From: RSA9 sp036381195
Lineage (GTDB): Bacteria > Gemmatimonadota > Gemmatimonadetes > Longimicrobiales > RSA9
Direction of reading: 5' to 3'
NCBI GenBank assembly: GCA_036381195.1
Contig: DASVDH010000047.1
Coordinates: 1-64,000 of the forward strand
DNA: 64,000 bases
Shown: positions 25,048-34,962 of the stretch, piece by piece
Position numbering within the stretch: the first letter of the stretch is position 1
How the letters are laid out: each line of letters starts with the position of its first letter
Made by a program: the position numbers and the translations under genes
The notes under the pieces: generated by a model
What the model was told of the DNA's origin: nothing
The model's input: the letters and a program-made list of their open reading frames with translations, nothing else
Databases searched by the model: none

Positions 25048-26373
25048 TCAGGATCGGGCCTTGGTCGCCGTCCTGGGCCGGGCCCTGTACTTCTCGTAGA
25101 GCTGCTGGTGCTTGTTGTCCGTGCTGGTCTCCCGCCCCCCGATGATCAGGTGCTTGACCTGCGTGGTGATCTCGAGCGGATCGCCATCGGTGACGATCAG
25201 GTTGGCGATCTTGCCCGGCTCGATGGAGCCCAGGCGATCGCCGAGTCCCAGGATCTCGGCCGGGTTCAGCGTGATGGCGCGCAGCGCGACGTCGCGCGGC
25301 AGCCCGTACCCGGTGGCCATCGCGGCCTCGTACGGCAGCGTGCGGGAGTCCGCGGAGTTGAACGTGGCGAACGCGATCTTGACGCCGGCGGCGTGGAGCA
25401 GGCCGGGGTTGGCGTACGCCTCGTCGTAGGGCGCGTCCGGGCTGCGCGGCAAGGCCTGCGTGGGGCCGAGGATGACGGGAATGCCCTTCTCGGCCAGCAG
25501 CTCCGCGACCTTGTAGCCCTCGCCGCCGCCGCCGATGATGAGCTTGAGGCCCTCCTCCTCGGCGAACGCGACGACCTCGCGGATGTCGCGCGCCTGATCC
25601 ACGCGCACGAGCACGGGCAACTCGCCCTTGGCGGCACGGGCGAGCGCCTCGAGGCGCAGGTCGCGCGGGATGCGGGCGCCGCCGGCGACCGCGCGGTCGT
25701 AGCCGCGGGCCTGCTCGAGCCACTCGCGCAGGCGGTGCACAGCGCGGTCGTGCTCCTCCTTGACCTCGCGGAAGCTGCGCTCGCGGGCGGGGGGGCCGAA
25801 GCGGCGGCCGCCGCCGGTGCGCAGCGAGGGCCAGTCCATCACCATGACGGCGCTCGGCGTGATCTCCATCTCCTCGATGGTCCAGCCGGCGAGGTTGAAG
25901 ACGGAACCCTGGCCGGGGAAACCGGCAGAGGCGCCGCGCCGCCAGCCGCCGCCGCCGCCGGGCAGCGCGAGCGTGTGCGTGATGCCGTTGGCGCGGGCAA
26001 CGGGAATGTGCTCGCTGGCCGGGTGCACCGCGGTGCGGGCCTGGAGGTGCGGCGTGAAGTCGCCCAGCTCGTCGAAGTCGTTGGTGACGTCGACGGCGTC
26101 GATCTCGGTGAGTCCGAGCCGCGTCCCGGCATCGAAGAGGCCGGGGTAGACGTGCAGCCCCGTGGCGTCGATGACGCGGGCGCCAGCGGGCGCGTCGACG
26201 TCCGCGCCGACCGCGGCGACGAGGCCGTCCTCGATGACGACGTTGCCGACGAACTCCGGGCCGGAGATCGGGTGGACCGTGCCGCCGCGGATGACGAGCG
26301 ACTCCTGTGCGGAGGCGACGGCCGCGGCGCCCAGGAGCGCCGCGGCGGTGAAGAACGTACGCAGCGCGATCAT
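25048..26373 (-). CDS. Secreted amidohydrolase-fold protein lacking metal ligands
   Basis: 441 residues from ATG 26373 with GGAGGGAG upstream. Signal peptide MIALRTFFTAAALLGAAAVASAQ, then the amidohydrolase composite barrel (VIDATGLHVYPGLFDAGTRLG ... GSIEPGKIANLIVTDGDPLEITTQVKHLIIGG). The metal-binding HxH after the first strand is AGT, and the later Lys, His, His and Asp positions are also replaced (VRVDQA, IGGGGEG, FNSADS). It is likely a non-catalytic or altered member, co-translated (ATGA overlap) with the 922-residue double-domain protein, perhaps as a partner subunit. Substrate unknown. Confidence 0.85.
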   Translation of the reverse strand: MIALRTFFTAAALLGAAAVASAQESLVIRGGTVHPISGPEFVGNVVIEDGLVAAVGADVDAPAGARVIDATGLHVYPGLFDAGTRLGLTEIDAVDVTNDFDELGDFTPHLQARTAVHPASEHIPVARANGITHTLALPGGGGGWRRGASAGFPGQGSVFNLAGWTIEEMEITPSAVMVMDWPSLRTGGGRRFGPPARERSFREVKEEHDRAVHRLREWLEQARGYDRAVAGGARIPRDLRLEALARAAKGELPVLVRVDQARDIREVVAFAEEEGLKLIIGGGGEGYKVAELLAEKGIPVILGPTQALPRSPDAPYDEAYANPGLLHAAGVKIAFATFNSADSRTLPYEAAMATGYGLPRDVALRAITLNPAEILGLGDRLGSIEPGKIANLIVTDGDPLEITTQVKHLIIGGRETSTDNKHQQLYEKYRARPRTATKARS

Positions 26374-29138
26374 CGCACTCCCTCCTGCGTCGTGGCGGGG
26401 GAAGCCGCCTCGTCCGTGACGACCGGCGCGGCCTCGCGGCGCCGCGGCAGGTGCTTGTCCATGAGCGCGCGGATCTCGCGCTCGATCGCGTCCTGCCGCT
26501 GCCGGTCGAGCTCGATGTCGAAGTAGAGCTTGCCGTCCACGTAGGTCTTCTGCGGGACGCCCTGGGTGCTGAGCGGGTGCCCCTTCCAGACGACGAGGTC
26601 GGCATCCTTGCCGACGTCGATCGAGCCGGTGCGGTCGGCGATACCGAGCTGGATCGCGGGGTTGAGCGTGACGAGGCGGAGCGCCTGCTCCTCGCTGAGG
26701 CCGCCCCACTTCATGGTCTTGGCGGCCTCCTGGTTGAGGTGGCGGATCTCCTCGTCCGAATCCGAGTTGATGGAGACGACGACGCCGCGCTCGGTCATGA
26801 GCGCCGCATTGTAGGGGATCGCGTCGTAGGCCTCGACCTTGTAGGCCCACCAGTCGGAGAAGGTGGAGGCGCCGGCGCCGTGCGCGGCGATCTCGTCCGC
26901 GACCTTGTATCCCTCGAGCACGTGCTGGAAGGTCGCGATCTTGAAGCCCATCTCCTCGGCGAGGCGGATGAGCATGAGGATCTCGTCGGCGCGGTACGAG
27001 TGTGCGTGGACGAGGCGCTCGCCGTGCAGGATCTCGGCGAGGGTTTCGAGCTTCAGGTCGCGGCGCGGCGGGATGGCGTTCTTGTCGCGGCGGCGGCGCT
27101 GCTCGTACTCATCCCACGCGCGCATGTACTCCTTCGCCTCGAGGAAGGCCTGGCGGATCACATCCTGGACGCCCATGCGGGTGGACGGGTAGCGGTCCGG
27201 GTCGCGATCCCGCTTGGTGTTCTCGCCGAGGGCGAACTTGATGCCTTCGGGCGCGCCCTCGAAGATCAGCTCCTGGGCGTCCGCGCCCCACCGCAATTTG
27301 ACGACGGCATTCCTGCCGCCGATGGGATTGGCGCTGCCGTGCAGGATGTTCGCGCTGGTGACGCCGCCGGCGAGTGCGCGGTAGATGCCGATGTCCTCGG
27401 GGTCGAGCACGTCCTTCATGCCGACCATCGCGCTGACGTTGACGGTGCCCTCGTTGATCGCGTCCGCGGCGAGGTGGGAGTGGGCATCGATGATGCCGGG
27501 GGTCACGTACATGCCCGTGGCATCCACGACGACGGCGTTGCGCGGCGCGTCGAGCGCCTCGCCGACCGCGGCGATCTTGCCATTGCGGATCAGGATGTCG
27601 CCGTGCTCGATCCTGCCGTGGGATGCGGTCAGGATGGTCGCGTTGCGGATCAGCGTGACCGGGTCCTGGCGGTAGGGCCCGCGGTCCTCGGCCATGGGGA
27701 CGGGCGGGCCCGACGGCGCGGAGGCGCTGTCGGCGCGCTCGCCTTGCCCTCCCGGCCCGCCGGCCGCGCTGTCCGCGGGCTGGCTGGCGCGGGTCGCGAC
27801 GGCGGGTGAGGGCTGGAAGATGTCGAACACGCGGCCGTCCACGACGACGGTGCGGATCTTCGTGCGGGGCTCGAAGAGGTCGCCGTCGGTGATGACGAGG
27901 TTGGCGATCTTGCCGGGCTCGATGCTGCCGAGCCGGTCGGCGACGCCGAAGATCTGCGCCGGCGCGATGGTCAGCGCGCGGAGCGCGGCCTCACGCGAGA
28001 GGCCGGCGTCGATCGCGCGCTTGATGCGGCTGCGGGCGTCGTCGGGGTCGCTGAGCCCGCCGGTGTAGAACGCGAACCGGACGCCGGCGGCCTCGAGCTT
28101 GGCTGGCGTGGTCGGCGCATGCTCCCAGGCACGCAGCGTGGCGAGCGTGGGCGTGAGCTCGGGGTCGGGGTTGCGCGGCGGGCGCGGCCAGTCGAGGTCC
28201 ACGAGCACGGGGATGCGGTTCTCGCTGAGGACGTCGGTGGCCTCGTACGCGCGCTGCGCGCCGTAGACGATGATGGGGACGCCGATCTCGCGCCCGGTCT
28301 GGATGGCGCGGAGGATCTCCTTGCGGCCCTCGGCCGGGAACAGCACGGGCGCGGGCCTGCGGAGCGGCTCGAGCGTGGGGTCGTACTCGGGGCGCGGCTG
28401 GCCGCGCGGGTTGGCCTCGTAGGCGGTCCAGACGCGGTGGTAGTGCTGCGCGTCGAAGTAGAGCTGCTTGATGTAGGCGAAGATGCCGAGCAGCGAGCCG
28501 GGGTAGCCGGGGAACCCCTGGCCGCTGAGGTTGACGCGCTGCGCGACGGAGGGGCTGACGACCATCTCGCGCCCGCGCTCTCCGGCGAGGACGATCACGG
28601 CGGCCTGGCCCGGGAAGATGCCCCGCGCACGCGTTGCGAGCGCCGTGGTGAAGCCGGCGTTGCGCCACTCGGCGACGCGGCTGTCGGTGGGATCCAGCCC
28701 GTCCGCGGCCGTGAGGTAGGTGAAGGTGCCCTTCCGGTCCTCGGGCCCCCAGGCGTACTCCTCGTCGCTGGCGCTTTCCCGCCCATCGGAGCGCTCGGGG
28801 TGGCCGAGCGTGGTGAAGGCATCCATCAGGCCGGGATAGACGGTCAGGCCGGTGCCATCGATGATCCAGGCATCGGCCGGGGCCTGCACGTCCGCGCCCA
28901 CGGCGCGGATGAGGCCGTTCCGGACGACGACGGTCCCCTTCGCGATGGCGGGCCCGGAGACGGGCACGATGCGGGCGTTGGTGATGGCGAAATGGGGCGG
29001 CGTCTCCGGCCTCGTGGGCTGCGGTTGGGCGTCCGCGGCGGCCGCCGCGAAGGGCACGGCTGTGACGGCGAGGAGCGCGGCGATGGCATTGTGGCGGCGT
29101 GGGGAGCGTGGCCGCGCACGTGGCAGAAGAGAGTGCAT
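26370..29138 (-). CDS. Secreted double-domain amidohydrolase (degenerate N-terminal, complete C-terminal domain)
   Basis: 922 residues from ATG 29138 (GGAGG 8 nt upstream), with a signal sequence in the first 40 residues (RRHNAIAALLAVTAVPFAAAAADA). Residues about 50-460 form an amidohydrolase domain without HxH (YPGLMDAFTTLGHP). After a Ser/Gly/Pro linker, residues about 500-900 form a second one with the metal set: DAHSHLA, VHAHSYR, TFQHVLEGYK and SINSDSDEE. The C-terminal half resembles imidazolonepropionase/prolidase-type enzymes. The protein plus its 441-residue neighbour gives three barrels in one operon, one of them with a visible active site. Confidence 0.88.
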   Translation of the reverse strand: MHSLLPRARPRSPRRHNAIAALLAVTAVPFAAAAADAQPQPTRPETPPHFAITNARIVPVSGPAIAKGTVVVRNGLIRAVGADVQAPADAWIIDGTGLTVYPGLMDAFTTLGHPERSDGRESASDEEYAWGPEDRKGTFTYLTAADGLDPTDSRVAEWRNAGFTTALATRARGIFPGQAAVIVLAGERGREMVVSPSVAQRVNLSGQGFPGYPGSLLGIFAYIKQLYFDAQHYHRVWTAYEANPRGQPRPEYDPTLEPLRRPAPVLFPAEGRKEILRAIQTGREIGVPIIVYGAQRAYEATDVLSENRIPVLVDLDWPRPPRNPDPELTPTLATLRAWEHAPTTPAKLEAAGVRFAFYTGGLSDPDDARSRIKRAIDAGLSREAALRALTIAPAQIFGVADRLGSIEPGKIANLVITDGDLFEPRTKIRTVVVDGRVFDIFQPSPAVATRASQPADSAAGGPGGQGERADSASAPSGPPVPMAEDRGPYRQDPVTLIRNATILTASHGRIEHGDILIRNGKIAAVGEALDAPRNAVVVDATGMYVTPGIIDAHSHLAADAINEGTVNVSAMVGMKDVLDPEDIGIYRALAGGVTSANILHGSANPIGGRNAVVKLRWGADAQELIFEGAPEGIKFALGENTKRDRDPDRYPSTRMGVQDVIRQAFLEAKEYMRAWDEYEQRRRRDKNAIPPRRDLKLETLAEILHGERLVHAHSYRADEILMLIRLAEEMGFKIATFQHVLEGYKVADEIAAHGAGASTFSDWWAYKVEAYDAIPYNAALMTERGVVVSINSDSDEEIRHLNQEAAKTMKWGGLSEEQALRLVTLNPAIQLGIADRTGSIDVGKDADLVVWKGHPLSTQGVPQKTYVDGKLYFDIELDRQRQDAIEREIRALMDKHLPRRREAAPVVTDEAASPATTQEGVR

Positions 29139-29225
29139 CGCGAGATCCTCCTGCGGGTCGTGGAGTGCGCCATTGTACGGCCCGCAGCGGGAACGGAGCA
29201 AGCATCTCGTCCGGACGAGCAGCCC

Positions 29226-31748
29226 TCAGACCTCGGGCGCGGCCGGCCGGTCGGGGCGCGAGGAGCGCGGGGCGGGCGGGTCGGCGGGCTTTCCGCGTGC
29301 GCTCCCGTCCGGCGCCGGCGATTCGGCCCCGCCGGGCTGGGGGCCGCGCCGCGGCGCGCGCTGCGCAGCGGTTCCGTCCTGGAGCGCGGCGCCGGCGGCG
29401 GCCGCAGCGCGCCCGCCGGGCTCGCCGGCGGCGGCGGGCGCAGGCAGCCAGAGCGTGAAGGTGGAGCCGCGGCCGGGCGCGCTGTCGAGCGTGATGTCGC
29501 CGCCCATGCGGCGGGCGAGCAGGCGGCTGATGGCGAGGCCGAGGCCCGCGCCGCGGGTGGCGCCGGGCCCGAAGCGCACGAACTCGCGGAAGATCTGTTC
29601 CTGCCTTTCCTCGGGGATCCCGGGTCCGGTGTCGGCAACCTCCACGGCGAGCCAGTCGCCCGGGGCGCCGTCCGGGCCGGCAGAGCGGGCCGAGACGCGG
29701 ACGCTGACGCGGCCGCCGCGCGGCGTGTACTTCACGGCGTTGGAGAGCAGGTTGCCGAGGATCTGGTGCACGCGGCCGGCATCGGCGAGGACCGGGCGGA
29801 CTTCGGGCGGGCCCTCCACCGCGAGGTCGAGACCGGCGGCCTCCGCCTGCGCGCGGTACTCCTCGGCCGTGTCGCGCGCGATGGCGAGCACATCCGTGGG
29901 CATGCGCTCGATCTCGATTTCGCCGGCCTCGGTGCGTGCGATGTCGACGAGATCGTCGATCAGGGAGATCGCGGCCCGGAGCGCCCGGCGGATGCGGCGC
30001 ACGCTGTCCGCCTGTCGCGGCTGGAGCGGGCCGAGGAGGCCGTCCTCGAGCAGCGCTGCGTAGCCGTCGGCCGCGCCGATGGGATTCTTGACGTCGTGAC
30101 TGAAGCCGCGCACGAGGCGGGAGCGGCTCTCGAGGACGCTCTCGAGCTCCTCGCTCCGCCTCCGCAGGTCCTGGAGCAGGCGGATCTTGCGGAAGGCGAG
30201 AGAGGCGATTCGGCTGAACGTGGTGGCCCGGGCCGATTGCTCGGGCGTGAAGCCGGGCCGGCCGGGCGCACGGATCAGCAGGAGAACGCCCGCGGGAGCC
30301 GTCGTGTCCACATGCGGCACGCCGAGGAGCCCGCAGTCGGCGCAGCGCTCGGCAAGGCCCGGGGCGACGCTGCGCCGGATGTCGCGGACGCGCGGCACGG
30401 CGAGCGGACGGCCCTGCCGGAGGATCTCCTCCGCCACGGAGCCCGCGAGCGGCATGCGGGTCCCCGGCTCGGGCGTCCGCTCGCCGGCCGTCGCGGCGAC
30501 CTCCAGCTCACGGCCGCCCGCGACGACGAGCTCGACGAACGCGCCGTCGGCGCCCGTGGCGACGAGCGCGCCCTCGGCGACGGCGCGCAGGACCTCGTCA
30601 TCCGTGAAGGCGGTGGCCATGGCCTCGGCGGCGCGGCGGAGGGCGGCCTCCTCGTGAGCGCGGCGCTCGGCCTCGGCGCGTGCGGCATCGAGCTGGCGCT
30701 CCGTCCGGCGCTGATCCGTGATGTCCTCGGCAATGCCGAAGACGCCGACGGTGCGGCCGGCCTCGATCATGGGCACGAGCCGCGCCAGGACGTGCCGGCG
30801 CTCGCCCTCGCGCGGCCGGATCTCCAGCTCGATGCGCTGCGGCTCGCCACGCAGCGCGCGATAGAAGGCCTCCCACACGCGCGGCCGATGGCCGCGCGGC
30901 ACCACGGGCGTGACGCGGCGGCCGACGAGCTGCCGGGCGGGGTAGCCGAGGAGTCGCTCCGTGGCCGGGTTGGCGCTGGTGCAAACGCCGTGGACGTCGA
31001 AGGAGAAGGCGGCGTCCGGGTTCAGCTCGAAGAGCGAGCGATAACGCTCCTGGTTCGCCTCTGCCTGGCGGCGCCGCTCCTCGATCTCCTCGTGCAGCAA
31101 GCCGCGCCGCAGCACGAAGGACGCGAGGCCGGCCAGGAAATCGATGCGCGCGACGTCGCGAGGGGCGAAGGCCGCGCGCTCCCCGCGGCGGAGCAGGACC
31201 AGCGCGCCGACGGGCTCGTCCTCGGAGAACAGGGGCGTGACCAGCGCGCGGCACTGGCCGCAGGAGCGGCGCAGGAGGCGCGAGACGCGCCGGTTCATGA
31301 CGGCGACGTCCCCGAGGATCTCGGGCCTGCGGTCCCGGATCGCTCCTTCGGTGAGCGAGCCCGGGTAGGGCAGGCGCGTGCGGAGCGGCGGCGCACCGCG
31401 GCCCGCGGCTGCGGCGACCTCGACCTCCTCGGCGCCGCGCCGGCGTTCGACGTAGGCCGCATCCGCGCGGGCGACCTCGATGGTGCTCTCCGCGATGGCG
31501 TTCAGAACGGCCCCGATGTCGAACGCGGTGCGGAACGTCCGCGCGATGCCGCGGAGCGCCTCCTCCTCGCGGAGGTGGCGTTTCGCGGCGATGTGGCTCT
31601 GCCGCGCGATGTGGAGAAGGCGGAGCCGCTCGCGCTCCGCGCGGCGCAGGCGGCGGTCCAGACGGAGCGCGTGGCCGAGGGCGGCCACCGCGATGGCGGC
31701 AAGGACGGCGCCGAGGAGGAGGGCGGCGGTAGGGCTCAGCGCAGGCAT
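29226..31748 (-). CDS. Sensor histidine kinase with GAF-PAS-GAF input
   Basis: 840 residues from ATG 31748 (MPALSPTAALL). One N-terminal membrane helix (LLLGAVLAAIAVAALGHAL), then GAF (about 75-220), PAS (about 240-360, ERYRSLFELNPDAAFSFD), a second GAF (about 380-530), HisKA with phosphorylation site GFSHDVKNPIGAADGY, and HATPase with LGNLLSNAVKYTPRGG, DTGPGIPEE and GAGLGLAISR. Both GAF domains carry a CxxC-like pair (SCGQCRALVTPLF, RCADCGLLGVPH), which hints at an Fe-S or redox-sensing site. An 80-residue Ala/Pro-rich tail follows the kinase. No response regulator gene is nearby. Confidence 0.93.
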   Translation of the reverse strand: MPALSPTAALLLGAVLAAIAVAALGHALRLDRRLRRAERERLRLLHIARQSHIAAKRHLREEEALRGIARTFRTAFDIGAVLNAIAESTIEVARADAAYVERRRGAEEVEVAAAAGRGAPPLRTRLPYPGSLTEGAIRDRRPEILGDVAVMNRRVSRLLRRSCGQCRALVTPLFSEDEPVGALVLLRRGERAAFAPRDVARIDFLAGLASFVLRRGLLHEEIEERRRQAEANQERYRSLFELNPDAAFSFDVHGVCTSANPATERLLGYPARQLVGRRVTPVVPRGHRPRVWEAFYRALRGEPQRIELEIRPREGERRHVLARLVPMIEAGRTVGVFGIAEDITDQRRTERQLDAARAEAERRAHEEAALRRAAEAMATAFTDDEVLRAVAEGALVATGADGAFVELVVAGGRELEVAATAGERTPEPGTRMPLAGSVAEEILRQGRPLAVPRVRDIRRSVAPGLAERCADCGLLGVPHVDTTAPAGVLLLIRAPGRPGFTPEQSARATTFSRIASLAFRKIRLLQDLRRRSEELESVLESRSRLVRGFSHDVKNPIGAADGYAALLEDGLLGPLQPRQADSVRRIRRALRAAISLIDDLVDIARTEAGEIEIERMPTDVLAIARDTAEEYRAQAEAAGLDLAVEGPPEVRPVLADAGRVHQILGNLLSNAVKYTPRGGRVSVRVSARSAGPDGAPGDWLAVEVADTGPGIPEERQEQIFREFVRFGPGATRGAGLGLAISRLLARRMGGDITLDSAPGRGSTFTLWLPAPAAAGEPGGRAAAAAGAALQDGTAAQRAPRRGPQPGGAESPAPDGSARGKPADPPAPRSSRPDRPAAPEV

Positions 31749-31874
31749 GGTCCGACAGCCGGAGCGCACCTGCCGTGCCACGCGGAGCAGCCAGGCGGCC
31801 TCGCCCTGGCCGAGGGCGGCCGGCCGCCGCAGCGCCCATGCCGGGGCCAGCCGCGGGGAGCGGGGTCCGGAGGC

Positions 31875-34688
31875 CTACGGCTTCGCCTTCTCCGGGAAGA
31901 GCGTGACCTGCACGTAATTGTCCGTGCGCAGGTAGCGGCGTGCGGCCTGCCGGATCGCGGCGGCGTCCAGCGCGTCGATGAGGCGCTCGGCGTCGAGGAT
32001 GCCGCGTGGATCGCGGCCCTCGCGGTAGTGGGTGGTGAGCGCCTCGAGCCAGTAGCCGTTCTGCCGCAGGTTCGTTTCGCGCTCGCGGCGCTGCATCTCG
32101 CGCACCTTCTGCACGTCGGGCGCGGCGGGCCCGGCGGTCTTCAGCGAATCGATCACCGAGAAGACCACCTCCGTCAGTTCCGCCACACGCTCGGGCGCCG
32201 AGCCGAACCCGATGTGGAACGAGTAGCGCGGGTCCGGCACGCGCGCGGCGGACGCGGAGACGCTGACGTCGTAGGTGCCGGCGAGGTCCTCGCGCAGGAC
32301 CTCGCGCAGCCTGATCTCGAGGAGATCGGCGAGCGATCCGAGCGCGTGCAGGCTGGCAGGCCCGTACTCGAAGGGGCCGGTGAAGACGATCTGTGTCTGC
32401 GAGCGCGGCTCGATGCCCTTGCGGACGGTCTTGCGGATCACGCCCGTCGGCGGATCCATGCCCACGTCGCGCCAGGTCTCCTCGCGGCCCGTGGCGGGCA
32501 AGCCGCCCAGGTACGTCTGCACGAGCGGACGGATCTGCCGGAGGTCGAAGCTGCCCACGAAGATGAAGGTGAAATCACCGGCATCGGCGAAGCGGTCGCG
32601 GTAGAAGGCCAGGGCGCGGCCGAGGTCCAGCTCCGCCAGGAGATCCGCGCTGAGCGGCCGAGCGCGGAAATGACCCTGCGAGAGGGTGACCTGGAGGGTG
32701 TCCTCGAACGCGGCCAGCGGACTGCTGCTCCGGTTCGCGAGGGCGGCCTTGAACCGGCTCTTGAGCGCGGTGAACGCGGTCGTGTCCACGCGGGGCGCGG
32801 TGAAGGTGAGGTAGATGAGCTGGAACAGCGTCTCGAGGTCCTTGGGCGAGGCGCCCCCCGCGAGCCCCTCCTCGAGCGAGCTGACTCCCGGGCTGACGTG
32901 GACCGCCCTGCCGGCGAGAACCTTCTGGAGCTCGACCAGGCTGAACGCGCCCAGCCCGCCGACCGGCACGGCCTGGGGCGCCAACGCCGCGGAGATGAAA
33001 TCTTCATCACTGGCGAGCGAGGTGCCGCCGGGGCTGAAGGCGCGGAAGATGACTTCGTCCGCCTTGAAGTCCGTGGGTTTGAGGACGACGCGCACGCCGT
33101 TGGCGAGCTCCCACTCGGTCACGCCGATCTCCGGGATCGTCGCCTCGCGGATGATCGCGGCGGGCTCGGGCACGTCGGGAACGAGCGGCGCGCTGGCGAC
33201 GACGTCCTGGTACGGCGCGATCTCCTTCTCGCGGACCGCGTCGAACACGGCGAGCAGTTCTTGCTCCGTGGGGATGGGGACGCCGGGCTTCTGCGGTGCG
33301 TTGGCGAGTACGACGCGGCTGTGTCCGGCGATCCAGGTGCGCGCGAGGGCGTTGACCTCTTCGAGCCGGATGGAGGGGACCAGGCGCTGCGCCTGGCGGA
33401 ACTCGAACTCGATGCCTGGAGTCGGCTCGCCCATCAGGAAGTGGCGGACGTAGCGTGCAGCGTAGACGTCCGAGTCGGTCTTGGCGCGTTCGGTGTACGC
33501 CCGCTCGAGCGCGCGCAGCAGCTCGCGCTTCTCGCGCTCGAGCTCGGAAGCGGTGAAGCCGAAGCGCGCGACGCGCTCGGCCTCGGTGAGGAGCGCCTCG
33601 AGGCCACGGAGGATGCCGCCGTCCTGCACGCCCGCGTTGAGGAGGTAGACCTCCTTGGATCGGATGAACCGGCCCTGGCCGGAGGAGGCGAAGATGAAGG
33701 GTGGATCGGCTTGCTGCGTCAGCTCGAAGAGGCGCTGGTTGAACATCGCGTTGTAGAGACGCTCGACGAGATCCCGGCGGTATGCGGCGAGGTCCGCGTG
33801 CTCGCGTACGGGCTGCTTGTAATAGACCGCGACGGCCGAGCTGGTGGCCTCGGGGTCGGTGGCGACCGCGACGAGCGGCTCGGCATGGTCCGGCACCTCG
33901 TAGACGGGCCGGGGCCGCGGCGAGTGCGCGGGAGGGATGGGCGCGAAGAAGCGACGGATCAGCGCTTCCACGTGCATGGGGTCGAAGTCGCCGACGGCGA
34001 CGACGGCCATGAGGTCCGGGCGGTACCAATCGCGGTAGAAGCGGCGGAGGGCCTCGTGCGAGAAGCTCCGCAGGATCTCCGGCTTGCCGATCGGCAGGCG
34101 GTGGGCGTAGCGCGAGCCGCGGAACAGCACGGGGAACTGCTTGTCACGCATGCGCGCGGCGGCGCCCTGGCCGAGCCGCCACTCTTCGATCACGACACCG
34201 CGCTCCTTCTCGACCTCGAGGGAGTCGAACACCTGCTCGTGCGCCCAGTCCGCGAGGATGCGGAAGCCCATCTCGAGCGGGGCGGCGCTGTCGGTCGGGA
34301 CCTGGAGGGAGTAGACGGTTTCGTCGAACGAGGTGTAGGCGTTGAGGTCCGGGCCGAACCGCATGCCGATGGACTCGAGGTAATCGACGAGCTGGTGCTT
34401 GGCGAAGTTGCGGGTGCCGTTGAACGCCATGTGTTCGACGAAGTGGGCGAGGCCTTGCTGGTCGTCGGCCTCGAGCACCGACCCGACGTTCACGGCGAGG
34501 CGCAACTCTGCGCGGCGGCGCGGCTTCTCGTTCACGCGAATGTAGTAACGGAGGCCGTTGGACAGCGTGCCGACCCTGACAGCGGGGTCCAGGGGCAGCG
34601 GCGTGTTCGACGGCTGGCTCGCGGCGTCGGCCACGGAGGCGCCGAGGAGGAGGGCCGTCAGCAGCGGCGTCCGGACGCGGGCGATCAT
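31875..34688 (-). CDS. Periplasmic M16 zinc metallopeptidase (pitrilysin-like, double unit)
   Basis: 937 residues from ATG 34688; signal peptide MIARVRTPLLTALLLGASVADA. The inverted zinc motif HFVEH with downstream EVEKERGVVIEEWR gives the active site in the first unit; the second M16 unit (about residues 500-930, with SPGGTSLASDEDFISA) is non-catalytic, as in family M16B. Cuts peptides in the periplasm or outer membrane. Transcribed divergently from the histidine kinase at 34963. Confidence 0.93.
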   Translation of the reverse strand: MIARVRTPLLTALLLGASVADAASQPSNTPLPLDPAVRVGTLSNGLRYYIRVNEKPRRRAELRLAVNVGSVLEADDQQGLAHFVEHMAFNGTRNFAKHQLVDYLESIGMRFGPDLNAYTSFDETVYSLQVPTDSAAPLEMGFRILADWAHEQVFDSLEVEKERGVVIEEWRLGQGAAARMRDKQFPVLFRGSRYAHRLPIGKPEILRSFSHEALRRFYRDWYRPDLMAVVAVGDFDPMHVEALIRRFFAPIPPAHSPRPRPVYEVPDHAEPLVAVATDPEATSSAVAVYYKQPVREHADLAAYRRDLVERLYNAMFNQRLFELTQQADPPFIFASSGQGRFIRSKEVYLLNAGVQDGGILRGLEALLTEAERVARFGFTASELEREKRELLRALERAYTERAKTDSDVYAARYVRHFLMGEPTPGIEFEFRQAQRLVPSIRLEEVNALARTWIAGHSRVVLANAPQKPGVPIPTEQELLAVFDAVREKEIAPYQDVVASAPLVPDVPEPAAIIREATIPEIGVTEWELANGVRVVLKPTDFKADEVIFRAFSPGGTSLASDEDFISAALAPQAVPVGGLGAFSLVELQKVLAGRAVHVSPGVSSLEEGLAGGASPKDLETLFQLIYLTFTAPRVDTTAFTALKSRFKAALANRSSSPLAAFEDTLQVTLSQGHFRARPLSADLLAELDLGRALAFYRDRFADAGDFTFIFVGSFDLRQIRPLVQTYLGGLPATGREETWRDVGMDPPTGVIRKTVRKGIEPRSQTQIVFTGPFEYGPASLHALGSLADLLEIRLREVLREDLAGTYDVSVSASAARVPDPRYSFHIGFGSAPERVAELTEVVFSVIDSLKTAGPAAPDVQKVREMQRRERETNLRQNGYWLEALTTHYREGRDPRGILDAERLIDALDAAAIRQAARRYLRTDNYVQVTLFPEKAKP

Positions 34689-34962
34689 CGAGGAGCTCTC
34701 CAAGGGGCGGGGAAGCTGACGCACTCGCCCAACATGAGCGGGCCGCGACGCGGAGGCAAGCCTCGCCGCGGTGAGCGTGTCCGGCCACGGCCGGGCCAGC
34801 GGGTGAGAAGGCGGCGTAGCCGGGCACGACGCATGGGGCCTGGCGTCGTTCTTGCCCCCGCCGTCTGCGGTGCCGGGCGCCCGCGGGAGAAAGAGGTTGG
34901 CCGCGGCGCGGAGGAGCCGCCGCGCCCCCGGGCGCCCAACCCGGCAAAGCAGGACGGAGTCG

